64,000 bases of DNA from CAYWIT01 sp964458415 (GCA_964458415.1 CAYWIT010000003.1:1-64000); one strand, 5' to 3'; counted from the first letter of the stretch, positions 42,602 through 52,791 are shown. Translations and numbers: made by a program. Notes: generated by a model not told the origin, from the letters alone.

Positions 42602-45451
42602 CTAATTTTTCCCGAAAATTCGGGTGTAAATCCGGTAACTGTCCTTGCAAATACCGCTGATTTCCTGCGCAAAAGGGGAAAAAGCCATTTTTTTAGGTTT
42701 TTTGCCGGATAAGTAACTCCTCAGACGGTTTTTCAGCTCCGGCGCGGCCTGCGCGGGAATAAAGGGTTGTTCTGCTGTCAGGCGCAGGAAACCCTGCAGG
42801 GCCAGTGCTGTATCATGCGCTATCGCCAATGCTTTGGCTTCCGGGGCAGAAATCAGGCGGGCCTGTCGTAAATTCTGCAGGCATATTTTCAGGTCGGGAT
42901 GAAACAGAGCGGTGTTTTTTTCTGCATTTCTCAGTAGTAGAAAATGCGTAACGAACATGACATCCATCCATCCCCCGCGCCTTGTGCGCAGGTTCCACGG
43001 GTCTTTTGATCCGAATTGCTTTTCTACTTTTTTACGCATGTCGGAGATGTCTTTCAGCAGAGCCTGTTCGTCGCGCGGGAAAGACAGTATTTCGGCAATG
43101 CCCTTTTCAATCTTTTTGCAAAGCGGCGTTGGTCCGTAGACGGGGCGGGCGCGGATCAGGCTCATGATTTCCCACGTCCAGGCGCGGGTGCGATAGTAAT
43201 CAAGGAGCCCGTCAAGACTGACTGCGAGCGGCCCGGACTCTCCCGATGGGCGCAGGCGGGTGTCGATATTGTAAAGCGTTCCCTCCGCCGTCGGGGCGGA
43301 AAGCGCCGCGATAATCCGTTGCATCAGGCGTGTGTAATAGAGGGTAGGGGGGAGAGGTTTTTTCCCGTTGCTGGTTTTTTCCTTGTCGGAGACCGTATAA
43401 ATGGCGACAAGATCAAGGTCGGAATCCGTGAACATGTAACGGGCCGCAAGGCTTCCCATGCCGAGGAGTCCGAAAGTCCCGGATTTGAAGGCACCGTGTT
43501 GCTGTGCAAATTCTTTTTCAACATGTGGCACAAGGCAGCAGAGAGCTGTTTCTGCGATATTGGCAAAATAAAGGCCGCATTGCGCGGGCGGAGAAATACA
43601 TTTCAGCATATGAATTCCGGCGTGAAATCTTTTTTCCCGCGCCCAGCGGCGGATATAATCAAGGATATCCTGATAATCTCTGGCGTTCTCCAGTTGTCGT
43701 GACAGGTCTTGCTGCAGCCAGTCGCGCGTCGGCAAGTGACCAAAGAAATCGCGGGAAATGACGCCTTCGAGCACGGAAGGGTATTGGCCAAGATATTCAG
43801 CGAGCGCGGGAGAGGCGCCCATGATATCCGCAACCAGTTCCATCTGTGGCGGATTGCGCGCGAACATGGAGAAAATGGGAATGCCGGAAGGGAGGCAGGA
43901 GAGAAAGCGGTCAAAGCGAATAAAGGCTGCGTCCGGGTGAGGCGTGGCGGCAAGCGCCTGTAGCAAACGTGGTGTCAGTTCCGTCAGTATTTGCCTAGCC
44001 CGTTCGCTACGCACGGCACGATAGCGTCCATGGTGCCATCCGCGTACCGCGGCTGTAATCTTTTCCGGTTCTTTAAATTTCATTTTCAGGAGGGTGGCAA
44101 GGGTTTCCGGATCATCATCGACGCCCGTAAAAACAAGATTGCCATTGCAGGAAAGGTTCTCGGATTCAGTGAACAGATGGGCGTAAAGTCTGCGGACATG
44201 TGCGGTATGCAGCATGATTTCATCTTGCAGTTCCTGTGCCGAGGCAAAGCCCATAAAATCGGCAAAATTTTCGAAATCTTCAGGAGTGGCGGGCAGGCTG
44301 TGGGTCTGGCGGTCCTCGCGCATTTGCAGCCGGTGTTCGGTTTTGCGCAAAAAGAGATAGGCTGCCTGCAGATGGCTCCGGTCTTTTGCCGTTATATGGC
44401 CGGATTGGGTGAGGGCTGCCAGTGCGCCGAGCGTATCCGGATTGCGCAGAGAGGGCTCCCGCCCGCCAAAGATAAGCTGCTGGGTCTGTGCGAAAAATTC
44501 AATTTCACGAATACCGCCGTGCCCCAGCTTGACATTAAAATTAAGAAAAGGATTATCCTTGCTTTTGCGGGCGGGGCGCTGTGCCAGTTTTGTATTAATT
44601 TGCCGCTTGATGGAATGGATGTCCTGTATGGCGGCAAAGTCAAGGTTTCGCCGCCAGATCCATGCCTGCATGATGCCCATGAAGGCATGGGCAAGATTTT
44701 TATCTCCCACCACGGGGCGCGCCTTGATCATCGCGGCGCGTTCCCAGTTTTGTCCAAGGCTGCTGTAATAGGTTTCTGTGGCGCTGATGGAGACGGCAAG
44801 CGGCATGGCCCCGGGGTCCGGCCGCAGGCGCAGGTCGGTGCGGAAGGCATAGCCATCTCCGGTGGGCTGGTCGAGAATGCGGGCCAGCTCGCGCGTCAGT
44901 CGGGTGAAAAAGTTTTGCGTCTCATCGCGGTCTTTGACAGGGGCGGTGTCGGGGTCGAAAACAACCATCAGGTCGATGTCGCTGGAATAGTTCAGTTCCT
45001 GTGCGCCCCATTTGCCGAGAGCGATCACGGAAAGGCCGCAATCAAACTCCGGCTGGCGTGTGTTTTTCAGGCGTATACGTTTTTCTCTTGCGGCGTTCCA
45101 GAGAAGGTGCCGGAGGGTCATGACAACGCAAAAATCCGCCAATGCGGACAGATGGTGCATAACGGTCATTTCATCCCATCTGCCGTCAAGGTCGGCGATA
45201 CCGATGAGTGTGGCCACGTTTCTTTTTAGCTGACGCAGAAGACGCATCAGATCCTCTGTGCCTGTGGAGGCGGAGACTGCGGCCTCAGTTTCCCTGAGAA
45301 GGGCCTCAAAAGAGGCGCCTTGGGGGAGTCGTTCCAGATTCGCGGCAAGATAGGGGCTATGGCGTATAATCTGGGCCTGCCAATGCGGTAGGTTATTTTT
45401 GCTGCGTTTTTTGTTCTTTTTATCGCCGCACTTTGGAAAATCAGATGTCAA
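42602..45451 (-). CDS. glnE: Bifunctional glutamine synthetase adenylyltransferase/adenylyl-removing enzyme
   Basis: A 949-aa enzyme that switches glutamine synthetase activity by adding or removing AMP in response to PII. Two nucleotidyltransferase halves are visible: GKWGAQELNYSSDIDLMVVFD near residue 150 and LLGMGSLAARYMFTDSDLDLVAIY near residue 670. The start is TTG at 45451 with AAAGGG 8 bases upstream; no ATG exists before the conserved region. The first 20 residues are very basic. It diverges from the YhdP-like gene. Confidence 0.95.
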   Translation of the reverse strand: MTSDFPKCGDKKNKKRSKNNLPHWQAQIIRHSPYLAANLERLPQGASFEALLRETEAAVSASTGTEDLMRLLRQLKRNVATLIGIADLDGRWDEMTVMHHLSALADFCVVMTLRHLLWNAAREKRIRLKNTRQPEFDCGLSVIALGKWGAQELNYSSDIDLMVVFDPDTAPVKDRDETQNFFTRLTRELARILDQPTGDGYAFRTDLRLRPDPGAMPLAVSISATETYYSSLGQNWERAAMIKARPVVGDKNLAHAFMGIMQAWIWRRNLDFAAIQDIHSIKRQINTKLAQRPARKSKDNPFLNFNVKLGHGGIREIEFFAQTQQLIFGGREPSLRNPDTLGALAALTQSGHITAKDRSHLQAAYLFLRKTEHRLQMREDRQTHSLPATPEDFENFADFMGFASAQELQDEIMLHTAHVRRLYAHLFTESENLSCNGNLVFTGVDDDPETLATLLKMKFKEPEKITAAVRGWHHGRYRAVRSERARQILTELTPRLLQALAATPHPDAAFIRFDRFLSCLPSGIPIFSMFARNPPQMELVADIMGASPALAEYLGQYPSVLEGVISRDFFGHLPTRDWLQQDLSRQLENARDYQDILDYIRRWAREKRFHAGIHMLKCISPPAQCGLYFANIAETALCCLVPHVEKEFAQQHGAFKSGTFGLLGMGSLAARYMFTDSDLDLVAIYTVSDKEKTSNGKKPLPPTLYYTRLMQRIIAALSAPTAEGTLYNIDTRLRPSGESGPLAVSLDGLLDYYRTRAWTWEIMSLIRARPVYGPTPLCKKIEKGIAEILSFPRDEQALLKDISDMRKKVEKQFGSKDPWNLRTRRGGWMDVMFVTHFLLLRNAEKNTALFHPDLKICLQNLRQARLISAPEAKALAIAHDTALALQGFLRLTAEQPFIPAQAAPELKNRLRSYLSGKKPKKMAFSPFAQEISGICKDSYRIYTRIFGKN

Positions 45452-45477
45452 AGACAGTGCCCTTTTATTGAAAGATG

Positions 45478-45485
45478 ATTATAAT
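45478..45485. promoter_or_regulatory. Possible overlapping divergent -10 boxes
   Basis: ATTATAAT reads as TATAAT on both strands in the 60-base gap between glnE and the YhdP-like gene. No good -35 box is seen on either side. Confidence 0.25.
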
Positions 45486-45511
45486 TTTGCTCTTGAAAGA
45501 ATAAGAAGTAA

Positions 45512-48500
45512 ATGGTCAGAAAAGCAATATACCACATCAACCGGGGGGTCGTCATCGGGCTGGAAATATTCGGCGTCGTGGCGATTGCCGTTTTTCTGGG
45601 CTGGGTCGGGTTGATCTGGCGCCTGTCGCAGGGGCCGATGGATGTCGATTTCTTGACAGACCGGCTGGAGAAAGCGCTTAACGAGCAACAGACCGGTTTT
45701 GTTTTTGATGTCAGCAAGACCCGGATGATCTGGGGCGGCCGGTTTGAGCCCTTTGAGCTTGAGCTGCAACATATGGAGGTTCACCGGAGCGACAAAACGC
45801 CGGTATTGATAATCGAGAAAGTAGGGGTTCTTCTTTCCAAGCGGAACCTTGTCTTCGGAAGGATTGTGCCCAAGGAGATCAAGGTTTATGGTCCGGCGTT
45901 GCGCGTTGTGCGGCAGGAAGACGGGCGTTTTGCGCTTAATATCGCCGAGGTCATTACAGAACCGGCAGTAGCAGGCGCCGATCATCAGAAGCAGCTTATA
46001 AAAGGCCTGCTGTCCCGTCTGGAAGAGGGAGGAGAACTGGGGGCGCTTTTCGGGGGGCTGCATAAAATTACAGTTTCCGAGGCTGCCGTGTTGTATGAAG
46101 ACCGTATTCTGAACGTGTCCTGGAAATCAAAGCGGGCGGATATTATTTTTGCGCGCAGCAAAGGCGGGCTTGTCTCTAATGCCGTTTTTGATGTCGGGAT
46201 GGATGCAGAACATACAGCGATGGTTCGCGCCAGTATTTCCTATGGCTGGAAGAGCGGGCGGACAAATGCCGTTCTTTATTTCAGCGGGTTTGTTCCCGCG
46301 CTGCTGGCGCAACAGAGCGCGCAGCTCAAGGAATTGTCACATGTCAACGTGATGCTCAAAGGCAGCCTTTCTCTGGATCTTGATGCCGATTTCAAGCCCG
46401 GTTTGGCGCGGTTTATTCTGGGCGGGGCGCCCGGGACCTTCAATGCTCTTGATATCTATGCGAAGCCGATTGATATCAAATATCTCTATCTGAACGGGCA
46501 GTATGATATTGCGCAGGGGCGCGGAGAGATAAGGGATATGAAGCTGGATATCGGCGTGGCCAAGGCTGAGGCGCGGGGCTCTATTGTGCCGCAGGAGGGT
46601 GGGCGGCTGATAACGGCAGAGGGGACATTGACAGGGATGCCGGTAGATGATTTGAAAACATACTGGCCGGAAAAGCTGGCGCCAGAGGCGTGGAGATGGG
46701 TCACGAAAAATCTTTCAAAAGGTACGGCGGACAAGGCGACGCTGGACATTGGCTTGCTCTATGATCCGGTGGCTGAAAAGAAAGTGAAGCTGCAAAGCCT
46801 TGGCGGTGAAATTGATTTTCACGGGATCCGCGTGGATTACTTGTCGCCATTGATGCCTGTGGAGGCGGTGTCAGGGAAAGCCGTTTATGATTCTTCGTCT
46901 TTTAATCTGGATATCAAGACCGGAAAACTTGGCGACATGACGGTTGCCAAGTCTGCCATTAAAATCTCTGACCTCGACAAGATTACGCCGGAAATCCACG
47001 CCAATATTGATATTGCCGTTTCCCTTGAGGGGCCTTTAAAAACAGCGCTGAAGGTGCTGGATGGCAAGCCGCTTGAATATCCGAAGGCGCTGGGAATTGA
47101 CACAGCGGATGTTGCGGGGAACGCCGCGGTCGATGTGGGGTTTAAATTTCCGCTCTACAATGGTTTACAGATGCAGGATATCGCGATCAAGGCTACGGCA
47201 AAACTGTCCGGCGCCGCGCTGGGCAAGGTTGTCGCCGAATATGCTCTTGCCAATGCTGCTGCTGACCTGACGGTCAATAATGATCTGATCACTGTCAAAG
47301 GCAATGGGCATCTGGGCGGAATGCCTGTGACGTTTGACTGGGCTAAAAACTTTCATTCCACCGCGGCTTATGCCAGCAAGGTCACCGCGCGGCTGCCGAT
47401 GGACGGGCCGATGCTTGGGCGGTTCGGGGTGCCTGCCGATTTTTCCGTCGCGGACAGGATGGATGCAGATATTATTTATACGACGTTTTTTGATGGAACA
47501 GGCGCCTTGCAGCTAAAGGGGGATATAACGCCGCTTTCTTTTGCTGTTCCGATGGCGGATTTTACCAAGCGTGCGGGCATTCCCGGCACGCTCGATATGT
47601 CGATGTTGTTCAAGAGCGGGAAGCCGCAAAGAATTCCAGCGCTGGAGTTGAAAACAGAAGGTGTTGTCCTGAAAGGACAGCTGGATTTCAGTCCGGATTC
47701 CTCCGGCGGATACGGCATGAACCGGGCAGTCTTTGACGAATTGCGGTTTGGTAATAGTGATATTCGGCTGGAAGTTGAAAACCGGAATGAGGCCGGATAT
47801 ACGCTGAAAGCCTCTGGAAAGCAGCTGGATATTTCACGTCTTCTGTCGGATAGCGAAAAACCCGTCAGTGAAGACGATGTTGCGCAGGAGACTCTGCCGC
47901 TGATGTTGACGTTGTCCGTTGATAAACTGATGACGGGGCCGGACAAGTTTATCGATGGCGTTAAAATGTTTTTGCACAGAAACAAGTGGGCGCGTCTGGA
48001 GCAGCTTGAAATGGATGGCAAGGCGGGTGGTAAAGCGGTTTATCTCCGTTACCTTCCGGTCACAGAGGGGCATACGCTTCGTTTTGAGGCTGATAATGCC
48101 GGGGCGGCTCTTTCCGCTTTTGGCATTTCCAAAAGCATTCGCGGTGGAAAGCTGGGGGTTGATGGCAGGCCCGCCGCCACAGGCCCCCGGGATTTGAAAG
48201 GGTCTGTTATGTTGACGGATTTTGCGTTGAAAGACGCCCCTGTTCTGGCGCGGCTGCTGAATGCCATGTCCTTGCCAGGTGTTTTGCAGTTGCTGACCGG
48301 AGAGTCGGGAATGGCCTTTAAAAAGGCCCGCGCGGACTTTATCTGGACGGACCGGAGCCTGCCTGCGGATAAAAAAAATCTGCGCATGATCAGGGTCGGC
48401 GACGGACAGACTTCCGGCGCTTCGCTTGGCCTGACGTTTGAAGGCACTATTGACAACCTGAAAAAAATCTATGATTTGAATGGAACGCTTGTCCCTGTTT

Positions 48501-48679
48501 CCGACTTGAACAAGCTGCTGGGTATTATTCCGCTGCTCGGGGATGTTCTGACGGCTGGCGGAGAGGGGATCATCGCGGCGACCTATACGATCAAGGGGCC
48601 GATGGATCAGCCAACGGTGACAGTGAACCCTCTTTCGGTGCTCGCTCCCGGCATCTTGCGCAAGCTGTTCTTTGAGTAG
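45512..48679 (+). CDS. Large AsmA/YhdP-like (DUF3971) membrane-anchored protein
   Basis: A 1055-aa protein with one N-terminal anchor (VVIGLEIFGVVAIAVFLGWVGL) and a very long beta-rich periplasmic part, fitting the YhdP/DUF3971-AsmA_2 family. These bridge-like proteins are thought to carry phospholipids from inner to outer membrane. The C-terminal AsmA-like segment includes GLTFEGTIDNLKKIYDLNGTLVPVSDLNK and IPLLGDVLTAGGEGIIAATYTIKGP. Position before convergent tyrS is common in alphaproteobacteria. Confidence 0.88.
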   Translation: MVRKAIYHINRGVVIGLEIFGVVAIAVFLGWVGLIWRLSQGPMDVDFLTDRLEKALNEQQTGFVFDVSKTRMIWGGRFEPFELELQHMEVHRSDKTPVLIIEKVGVLLSKRNLVFGRIVPKEIKVYGPALRVVRQEDGRFALNIAEVITEPAVAGADHQKQLIKGLLSRLEEGGELGALFGGLHKITVSEAAVLYEDRILNVSWKSKRADIIFARSKGGLVSNAVFDVGMDAEHTAMVRASISYGWKSGRTNAVLYFSGFVPALLAQQSAQLKELSHVNVMLKGSLSLDLDADFKPGLARFILGGAPGTFNALDIYAKPIDIKYLYLNGQYDIAQGRGEIRDMKLDIGVAKAEARGSIVPQEGGRLITAEGTLTGMPVDDLKTYWPEKLAPEAWRWVTKNLSKGTADKATLDIGLLYDPVAEKKVKLQSLGGEIDFHGIRVDYLSPLMPVEAVSGKAVYDSSSFNLDIKTGKLGDMTVAKSAIKISDLDKITPEIHANIDIAVSLEGPLKTALKVLDGKPLEYPKALGIDTADVAGNAAVDVGFKFPLYNGLQMQDIAIKATAKLSGAALGKVVAEYALANAAADLTVNNDLITVKGNGHLGGMPVTFDWAKNFHSTAAYASKVTARLPMDGPMLGRFGVPADFSVADRMDADIIYTTFFDGTGALQLKGDITPLSFAVPMADFTKRAGIPGTLDMSMLFKSGKPQRIPALELKTEGVVLKGQLDFSPDSSGGYGMNRAVFDELRFGNSDIRLEVENRNEAGYTLKASGKQLDISRLLSDSEKPVSEDDVAQETLPLMLTLSVDKLMTGPDKFIDGVKMFLHRNKWARLEQLEMDGKAGGKAVYLRYLPVTEGHTLRFEADNAGAALSAFGISKSIRGGKLGVDGRPAATGPRDLKGSVMLTDFALKDAPVLARLLNAMSLPGVLQLLTGESGMAFKKARADFIWTDRSLPADKKNLRMIRVGDGQTSGASLGLTFEGTIDNLKKIYDLNGTLVPVSDLNKLLGIIPLLGDVLTAGGEGIIAATYTIKGPMDQPTVTVNPLSVLAPGILRKLFFE

Positions 48680-48685
48680 GCATTT

Positions 48686-49930
48686 TTAATCCAAAACAAT
48701 AACGAGGGCGTGTTTTTTCCTGCCCGCGGAGAGTTTGAGGGTGCTCCCTGCCAGATTGGCGAGTGTAATGACCTGCTGTTCGTCTTCAATCTTTTCATCA
48801 TTGATGCGTGCGCCGCCGCCGGAGATCAACCGGCGCGCTTCCCCGCCGGAAGAGGCCAGCCCCGCCTCCTTGAACAGGGAAAAGGCGGGAATGCCTTCCG
48901 CAAGTTTTGCGCGGGGCAGGGTGATGCTGGGCAATCCCTCGGCAGCCGCCCCTTCTTCGAAGGTTTTTCGGGCGGTTTCTGCGGCGGTTTGCGCGGCGGC
49001 TTCGCCATGGCACATTTTTGTCGCCTCGTAGGCGAGAACCTTTTTGGCTTCGTTGATTTCTGCACCATGCAGTTTTTCCAGACGGGATATTTCATCCAGT
49101 GGCAGCTCGGTAAAATATTTCAGCATGCGGCCGACATCGGCGTCTTCGGTATTGCGCCAGAATTGGTAATAATCATAGGAGGAAAGCATGTCATCGTTGA
49201 GCCAGACGGCGCCAGCCGCGGTCTTGCCCATTTTGGCGCCGGACGCCGTTGTCAGGAGCGGCGAGGTGAGCCCGTAAATCTCTTTCTGATCCACGCGGCG
49301 TGCCAGTTCAATCCCGTTGATGATATTGCCCCATTGGTCGGAACCGCCGAATTGAAGCGTACAGCCGTATTTGCGGTTGAGCTCCAGAAAGTCGTAAGCC
49401 TGCAAAATCATGTAGTTGAACTCAAGAAAAGTAAGGGGCTGTTCGCGCTCCAGCCGTGTTTTGACGCTGTCAAAAGTCATCATGCGGTTGATGGTAAAAT
49501 GGCGGCCATAATCGCGCAGGAATTCTATATAATTCAGGCGCTCCAGCCATTCGGCATTATTCACGAGGACTGCGTCATTCTTTCCGTCGCCGAAGGTGAT
49601 AAACTTGCGGAACACGGATTGAATGCAACTGATATTATTCTGGATGTCCTGTTCTGTCAGCAGCTTGCGGCTTTCATCCTTGCCGGAGGGGTCGCCGACC
49701 TTGGTCGTGCCGCCACCCATCAGAACGATGGGTTTGTGGCCGGTTTTCTGAAACCAGCGCATCATCATGATGGAGAGGAGGCTGCCGACATGCAGGCTTC
49801 TTGCCGTGGCGTCATAACCGGTATAGGCGGTGACGAGGCCGGTCGAAAGCTTTTGTTCGAGCGCCGCGCTGTCCGTGCACTGGTTGAGGAAGCCGCGTTC
49901 CTGCATAATGTTCAGAAATTCCGAGCGCAT
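48686..49930 (-). CDS. tyrS: Tyrosyl-tRNA synthetase
   Basis: A 414-aa class I synthetase. Motifs: the HIGH-like HVGSLLSIMMMRWFQ, TKVGDPSGKDESRK, QFGGSDQWGNIINGIEL and the KMSKS-like KMGKTAAG. A C-terminal S4 domain begins near residue 350 (SSGGEARRLISGGGARINDEKI). It converges with the YhdP-like gene, with a gap of 6 bases. Confidence 0.98.
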   Translation of the reverse strand: MRSEFLNIMQERGFLNQCTDSAALEQKLSTGLVTAYTGYDATARSLHVGSLLSIMMMRWFQKTGHKPIVLMGGGTTKVGDPSGKDESRKLLTEQDIQNNISCIQSVFRKFITFGDGKNDAVLVNNAEWLERLNYIEFLRDYGRHFTINRMMTFDSVKTRLEREQPLTFLEFNYMILQAYDFLELNRKYGCTLQFGGSDQWGNIINGIELARRVDQKEIYGLTSPLLTTASGAKMGKTAAGAVWLNDDMLSSYDYYQFWRNTEDADVGRMLKYFTELPLDEISRLEKLHGAEINEAKKVLAYEATKMCHGEAAAQTAAETARKTFEEGAAAEGLPSITLPRAKLAEGIPAFSLFKEAGLASSGGEARRLISGGGARINDEKIEDEQQVITLANLAGSTLKLSAGRKKHALVIVLD

Positions 49931-49969
49931 TCTTTGAGTCCTTTCCGAGCTGTCCCCATTGTTTTACCG

Positions 49970-50031
49970 CGAAGCGCGCAAGATTCGAAGATATAATTCT
50001 TGTTATTTTATGAAAATTAAGACGCGCTTCG
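49970..50031. promoter_or_regulatory. Spaced inverted repeat between tyrS and anmK
   Basis: Two perfect 9-base arms, CGAAGCGCG (49970-49978) and CGCGCTTCG (50023-50031), 44 bases apart in the divergent control region. They could be a paired operator or a long RNA stem. No known site was recognised. Confidence 0.3.
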
Positions 50032-50072
50032 AAATACCCTGTTCCCACGTTATATTAGAGAGGGAGGCGCGA

Positions 50073-51164
50073 ATGAAAGAATATTTGGTCATAGGACTGA
50101 TGAGCGGAACATCTCTTGATGGTATCGATGTAGCGCTGCTGCGTACCGATGGCGAGGGGTATATCCAGCGGGAGGGTTTTCTGACCGTGCCCTATGATGA
50201 CGCGTTGCGCTCCCGAATTCGGGACTGCTTCAATCTGGGGCCGGATGAGGTGCATGCAGCTGCGGAGGCCGAACGTGCGCTGACGATCGCGCATGCCGAG
50301 GCGGTGAAGGCTTTGCTTGCGCGTGAAAACATACGTGCCGAGGATGTGCAGCTGATCGGTTTTCATGGTCAGACAATTTCCCATGCGCCCGAGCACGGGT
50401 TTACATGCCAGATTGGCGATGGGCCTTTGCTGGCCCGGCTCACGGGCATTCCCGTCGTGAATGACTTCAGAACGGCGGATGTCAAGGCAGGGGGGCATGG
50501 GGCGCCACTGGTGCCGGTTTATCATCAGGCGCTGGCTGCCGGGCAGGAAAAGCCGGTTGCATTTTTGAATATCGGAGGTGTGGCGAATGTGACATTTGTC
50601 GGATCGAATGGCGAGGTCATCGCTTTTGATACGGGAGCGGGAAATGCCCTGATCGACGACTGGATGCTGAAAAAGACAGGCCGCAAGTTTGATGCGTGCG
50701 GCGAAACGGCAGCCCAGGGGAGCGCGCAGGCGGGTATTGTTGCTGCATGGATGGAAAACCCCTACTTCAAAGCAGCTCCGCCAAAATCGCTGGACAGGAA
50801 TGCTTTTGATATTTCTGAAGTCGAGGCACTTTCTGTCGAGGACGGTGCCGCGACTCTGACTGCTTTTACGGTGGAGGGTATCGTCCGCGCGCTTGATCAC
50901 TTGCCGGAAAAGCCGCATCAATGGGTGGTTTCCGGCGGCGGGCGGTTGAACGAGACAATGATGCGGGGACTGGAGCAACGGCTGGGCGTTCCGGTGGTGG
51001 CGATTGAAGCGCATGGTCTCAATGGAGACGCAATCGAGGCCGAGGCATTCGGTTATCTGGCCGTACGCAGCATCAAGGGCTTGCCGATCAGCTTTCCCAA
51101 GACGACGGGCGCGCCACGGCCGATGCAAGGAGGAAAGCTTCACCCCTTTCCGCCGGGGCCGTGA
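50073..51164 (+). CDS. anmK: Anhydro-N-acetylmuramic acid kinase
   Basis: A 363-aa kinase that opens and phosphorylates anhydroMurNAc, giving MurNAc-6-P for cell-wall recycling. Motifs: IGLMSGTSLDGIDVAL, IGFHGQTISHAP, NDFRTADVKAGGHGAPLVP, NIGGVANVT and FDTGAGNALIDDW. The ATG at 50073 has GGGAGG 6 bases upstream; the frame is open further upstream but not AnmK-like. Its stop overlaps the next start as TGATG. Confidence 0.97.
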   Translation: MKEYLVIGLMSGTSLDGIDVALLRTDGEGYIQREGFLTVPYDDALRSRIRDCFNLGPDEVHAAAEAERALTIAHAEAVKALLARENIRAEDVQLIGFHGQTISHAPEHGFTCQIGDGPLLARLTGIPVVNDFRTADVKAGGHGAPLVPVYHQALAAGQEKPVAFLNIGGVANVTFVGSNGEVIAFDTGAGNALIDDWMLKKTGRKFDACGETAAQGSAQAGIVAAWMENPYFKAAPPKSLDRNAFDISEVEALSVEDGAATLTAFTVEGIVRALDHLPEKPHQWVVSGGGRLNETMMRGLEQRLGVPVVAIEAHGLNGDAIEAEAFGYLAVRSIKGLPISFPKTTGAPRPMQGGKLHPFPPGP

Positions 51165-52168
51165 TGACGGAACAGGTTCCCGTTCTGGAGGCGACGGCGG
51201 AGCATATCCGTCAGGCGGCGGAACATCTTCGCACAGGCGGGCTGGTCGCCTTTCCGACGGAAACAGTCTATGGTCTGGGCGCGGATGCGACCAATGACCG
51301 CGCGGTGGCGGCTATATTCGAGGCCAAGGGCCGACCGCAGTTCAATCCGGTGATCGTGCACGTTAATAGCAAGGCCGAGGCCGCCGCATTTGTCGTTTTT
51401 AATGATCAGGCTGCCTTGCTGGCGACGCTGTTCTGGCCGGGGCCGCTGACGATGATCCTGCCACGGCGGTCGGATTGTGCTCTTTCCTTGTTGACCAGCG
51501 CGGGTCTGCCCACTCAGGCTGTGCGCTGTCCGGCCCATGCTGTGGCGCGGCAGTTGATTTCCGCCTTGGGGCGGCCCATTGCGGCACCAAGCGCCAATCG
51601 TTCCGGCACGCTTAGCCCGACAACGCCGCAGCATGTGTTGCAAAGTCTGGGAGACAAGGCACAATTCATTCTTGCGGGCGGAAAATCGGCCGTCGGTCTT
51701 GAATCCACGGTTGTAGACATGACGGGGAAAACGCCGGTCCTGCTGCGTCCGGGGGGCGTGACGCTGGAAGAGCTGCAAATGCACTTGGGCGAAGTAAGAG
51801 TTGAACTGGAGGCGGTGAATGATCATCCGCGTTCTCCGGGGCAGTTATTAAAGCACTATGCACCTAAAACGCCGCTGCGCCTGCGTGCAGTGGATGTGAA
51901 GAAGGACGAGGCTTTGCTTGCCTTTGGTTCCATCCGTTTCATGGGGGTTGAAGACGGCGGGCATGCAAAGGACCTGCCGGAAGGACAGGTTCTGAATCTG
52001 AGCGAGCAGGGCGACCTGAGCGAAGCTGCCGCCAACCTTTTTGCCATGCTGCATCGTCTGGATGAAGGCGGGTTTTCCGTTATTGCGGTGATGGATATTC
52101 CCGATACGGGACTGGGGCTGGCCGTTAATGACCGTCTGAGGCGGGCTTCCGGAGCGCAGGGTCAATAG
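51164..52168 (+). CDS. L-threonylcarbamoyladenylate synthase, Sua5 type
   Basis: Makes the threonylcarbamoyl-AMP used for the t6A37 modification of ANN-reading tRNAs. It is 334 aa. The YrdC domain covers about residues 10-200 (RTGGLVAFPTETVYGLGADA, KGRPQFNPVIVHV, APSANRSGTLSPTTPQHV). The C-terminal Sua5 domain starts with the SPGQLLKHYAP motif near residue 230. ATG 51164 overlaps the anmK stop. The 3' end overlaps the convergent unknown gene by 7 bases. Confidence 0.95.
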   Translation: MTEQVPVLEATAEHIRQAAEHLRTGGLVAFPTETVYGLGADATNDRAVAAIFEAKGRPQFNPVIVHVNSKAEAAAFVVFNDQAALLATLFWPGPLTMILPRRSDCALSLLTSAGLPTQAVRCPAHAVARQLISALGRPIAAPSANRSGTLSPTTPQHVLQSLGDKAQFILAGGKSAVGLESTVVDMTGKTPVLLRPGGVTLEELQMHLGEVRVELEAVNDHPRSPGQLLKHYAPKTPLRLRAVDVKKDEALLAFGSIRFMGVEDGGHAKDLPEGQVLNLSEQGDLSEAAANLFAMLHRLDEGGFSVIAVMDIPDTGLGLAVNDRLRRASGAQGQ

Positions 52169-52776
52169 GGCGCAGGCTTCCATTCCCGTTTCGCGAAGGC
52201 AAAGACGTATCTGTCTTTTGCGATGTCGTCCGGCGCGGACAGGATCGTTACCTGTTTTGCCGTTTCTTTCATTTCATGAATTATTTTTTCCATCTTTTTC
52301 TGTTGATACGCCGTGGGGCCGCTGACGGCGTTGAATTTATCGACAAGGCGGTTGATTTGGGTTTGTGTTGCCGTTAATTTTTGTTTCTGGATTTTTGTTC
52401 CCCGCACTTCCTGACCGATTTCATTTTTCCAGACTGTGTCCTTTTTATCTGTGAAAATCCGTGTTACAGCCTCCCGACCCCAGGTTATTCCGGCGACGAT
52501 AGAGGCGGCCTTGGCAGAAGAGAGAAAGGCGGCGAGGGGAATCGACCCCATGGCCAGACCGACGCTTGAAAAAACACCGGCGATAAACAGTGTTTTTCTG
52601 AAGATGCGGGCGATATGCGTGGTGGCAAAAAAGCTTCTTTCAAATTTGCGTGCCCAATACGTCACGGGCGTGGCAATATCCTGAACGTAGGGCAGGAGTT
52701 TCTCCCCGATGGAAGCGGCATGCCAGCGTACACGTTCTTTTCCTTTGGCAAAGGTATCGGAAACCTTGTTTTTCAT
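52162..52776 (-). CDS. Membrane protein of unknown function
   Basis: A 204-aa protein. A basic N-terminal third (VSDTFAKGKERVRWHAASIGEK) is followed by one or two hydrophobic segments near residues 62-95 (TLFIAGVFSSVGLAMGSIPLAAFLSSAKAASIV) and then a helical, charged C-terminal half with coiled-coil character (KMEKIIHEMKETAKQV). No family recognised. GAGG lies close upstream of the ATG. It lies 15 bases after the EF-hand gene and is probably co-transcribed. Confidence 0.7.
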   Translation of the reverse strand: MKNKVSDTFAKGKERVRWHAASIGEKLLPYVQDIATPVTYWARKFERSFFATTHIARIFRKTLFIAGVFSSVGLAMGSIPLAAFLSSAKAASIVAGITWGREAVTRIFTDKKDTVWKNEIGQEVRGTKIQKQKLTATQTQINRLVDKFNAVSGPTAYQQKKMEKIIHEMKETAKQVTILSAPDDIAKDRYVFAFAKREWKPAPY

Positions 52777-52791
52777 GCCCTCAGCCTATCA

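Noticed and set aside
43991..45229. 412-aa plus-strand open frame opposite glnE
   Set aside because: glnE motifs are clear on the minus strand; the opposite frame has no recognisable domain.
48710..49996. 428-aa plus-strand open frame opposite tyrS
   Set aside because: tyrS on the minus strand carries all the synthetase motifs; the opposite frame is rich in Gly and Phe in the manner of antisense shadows.
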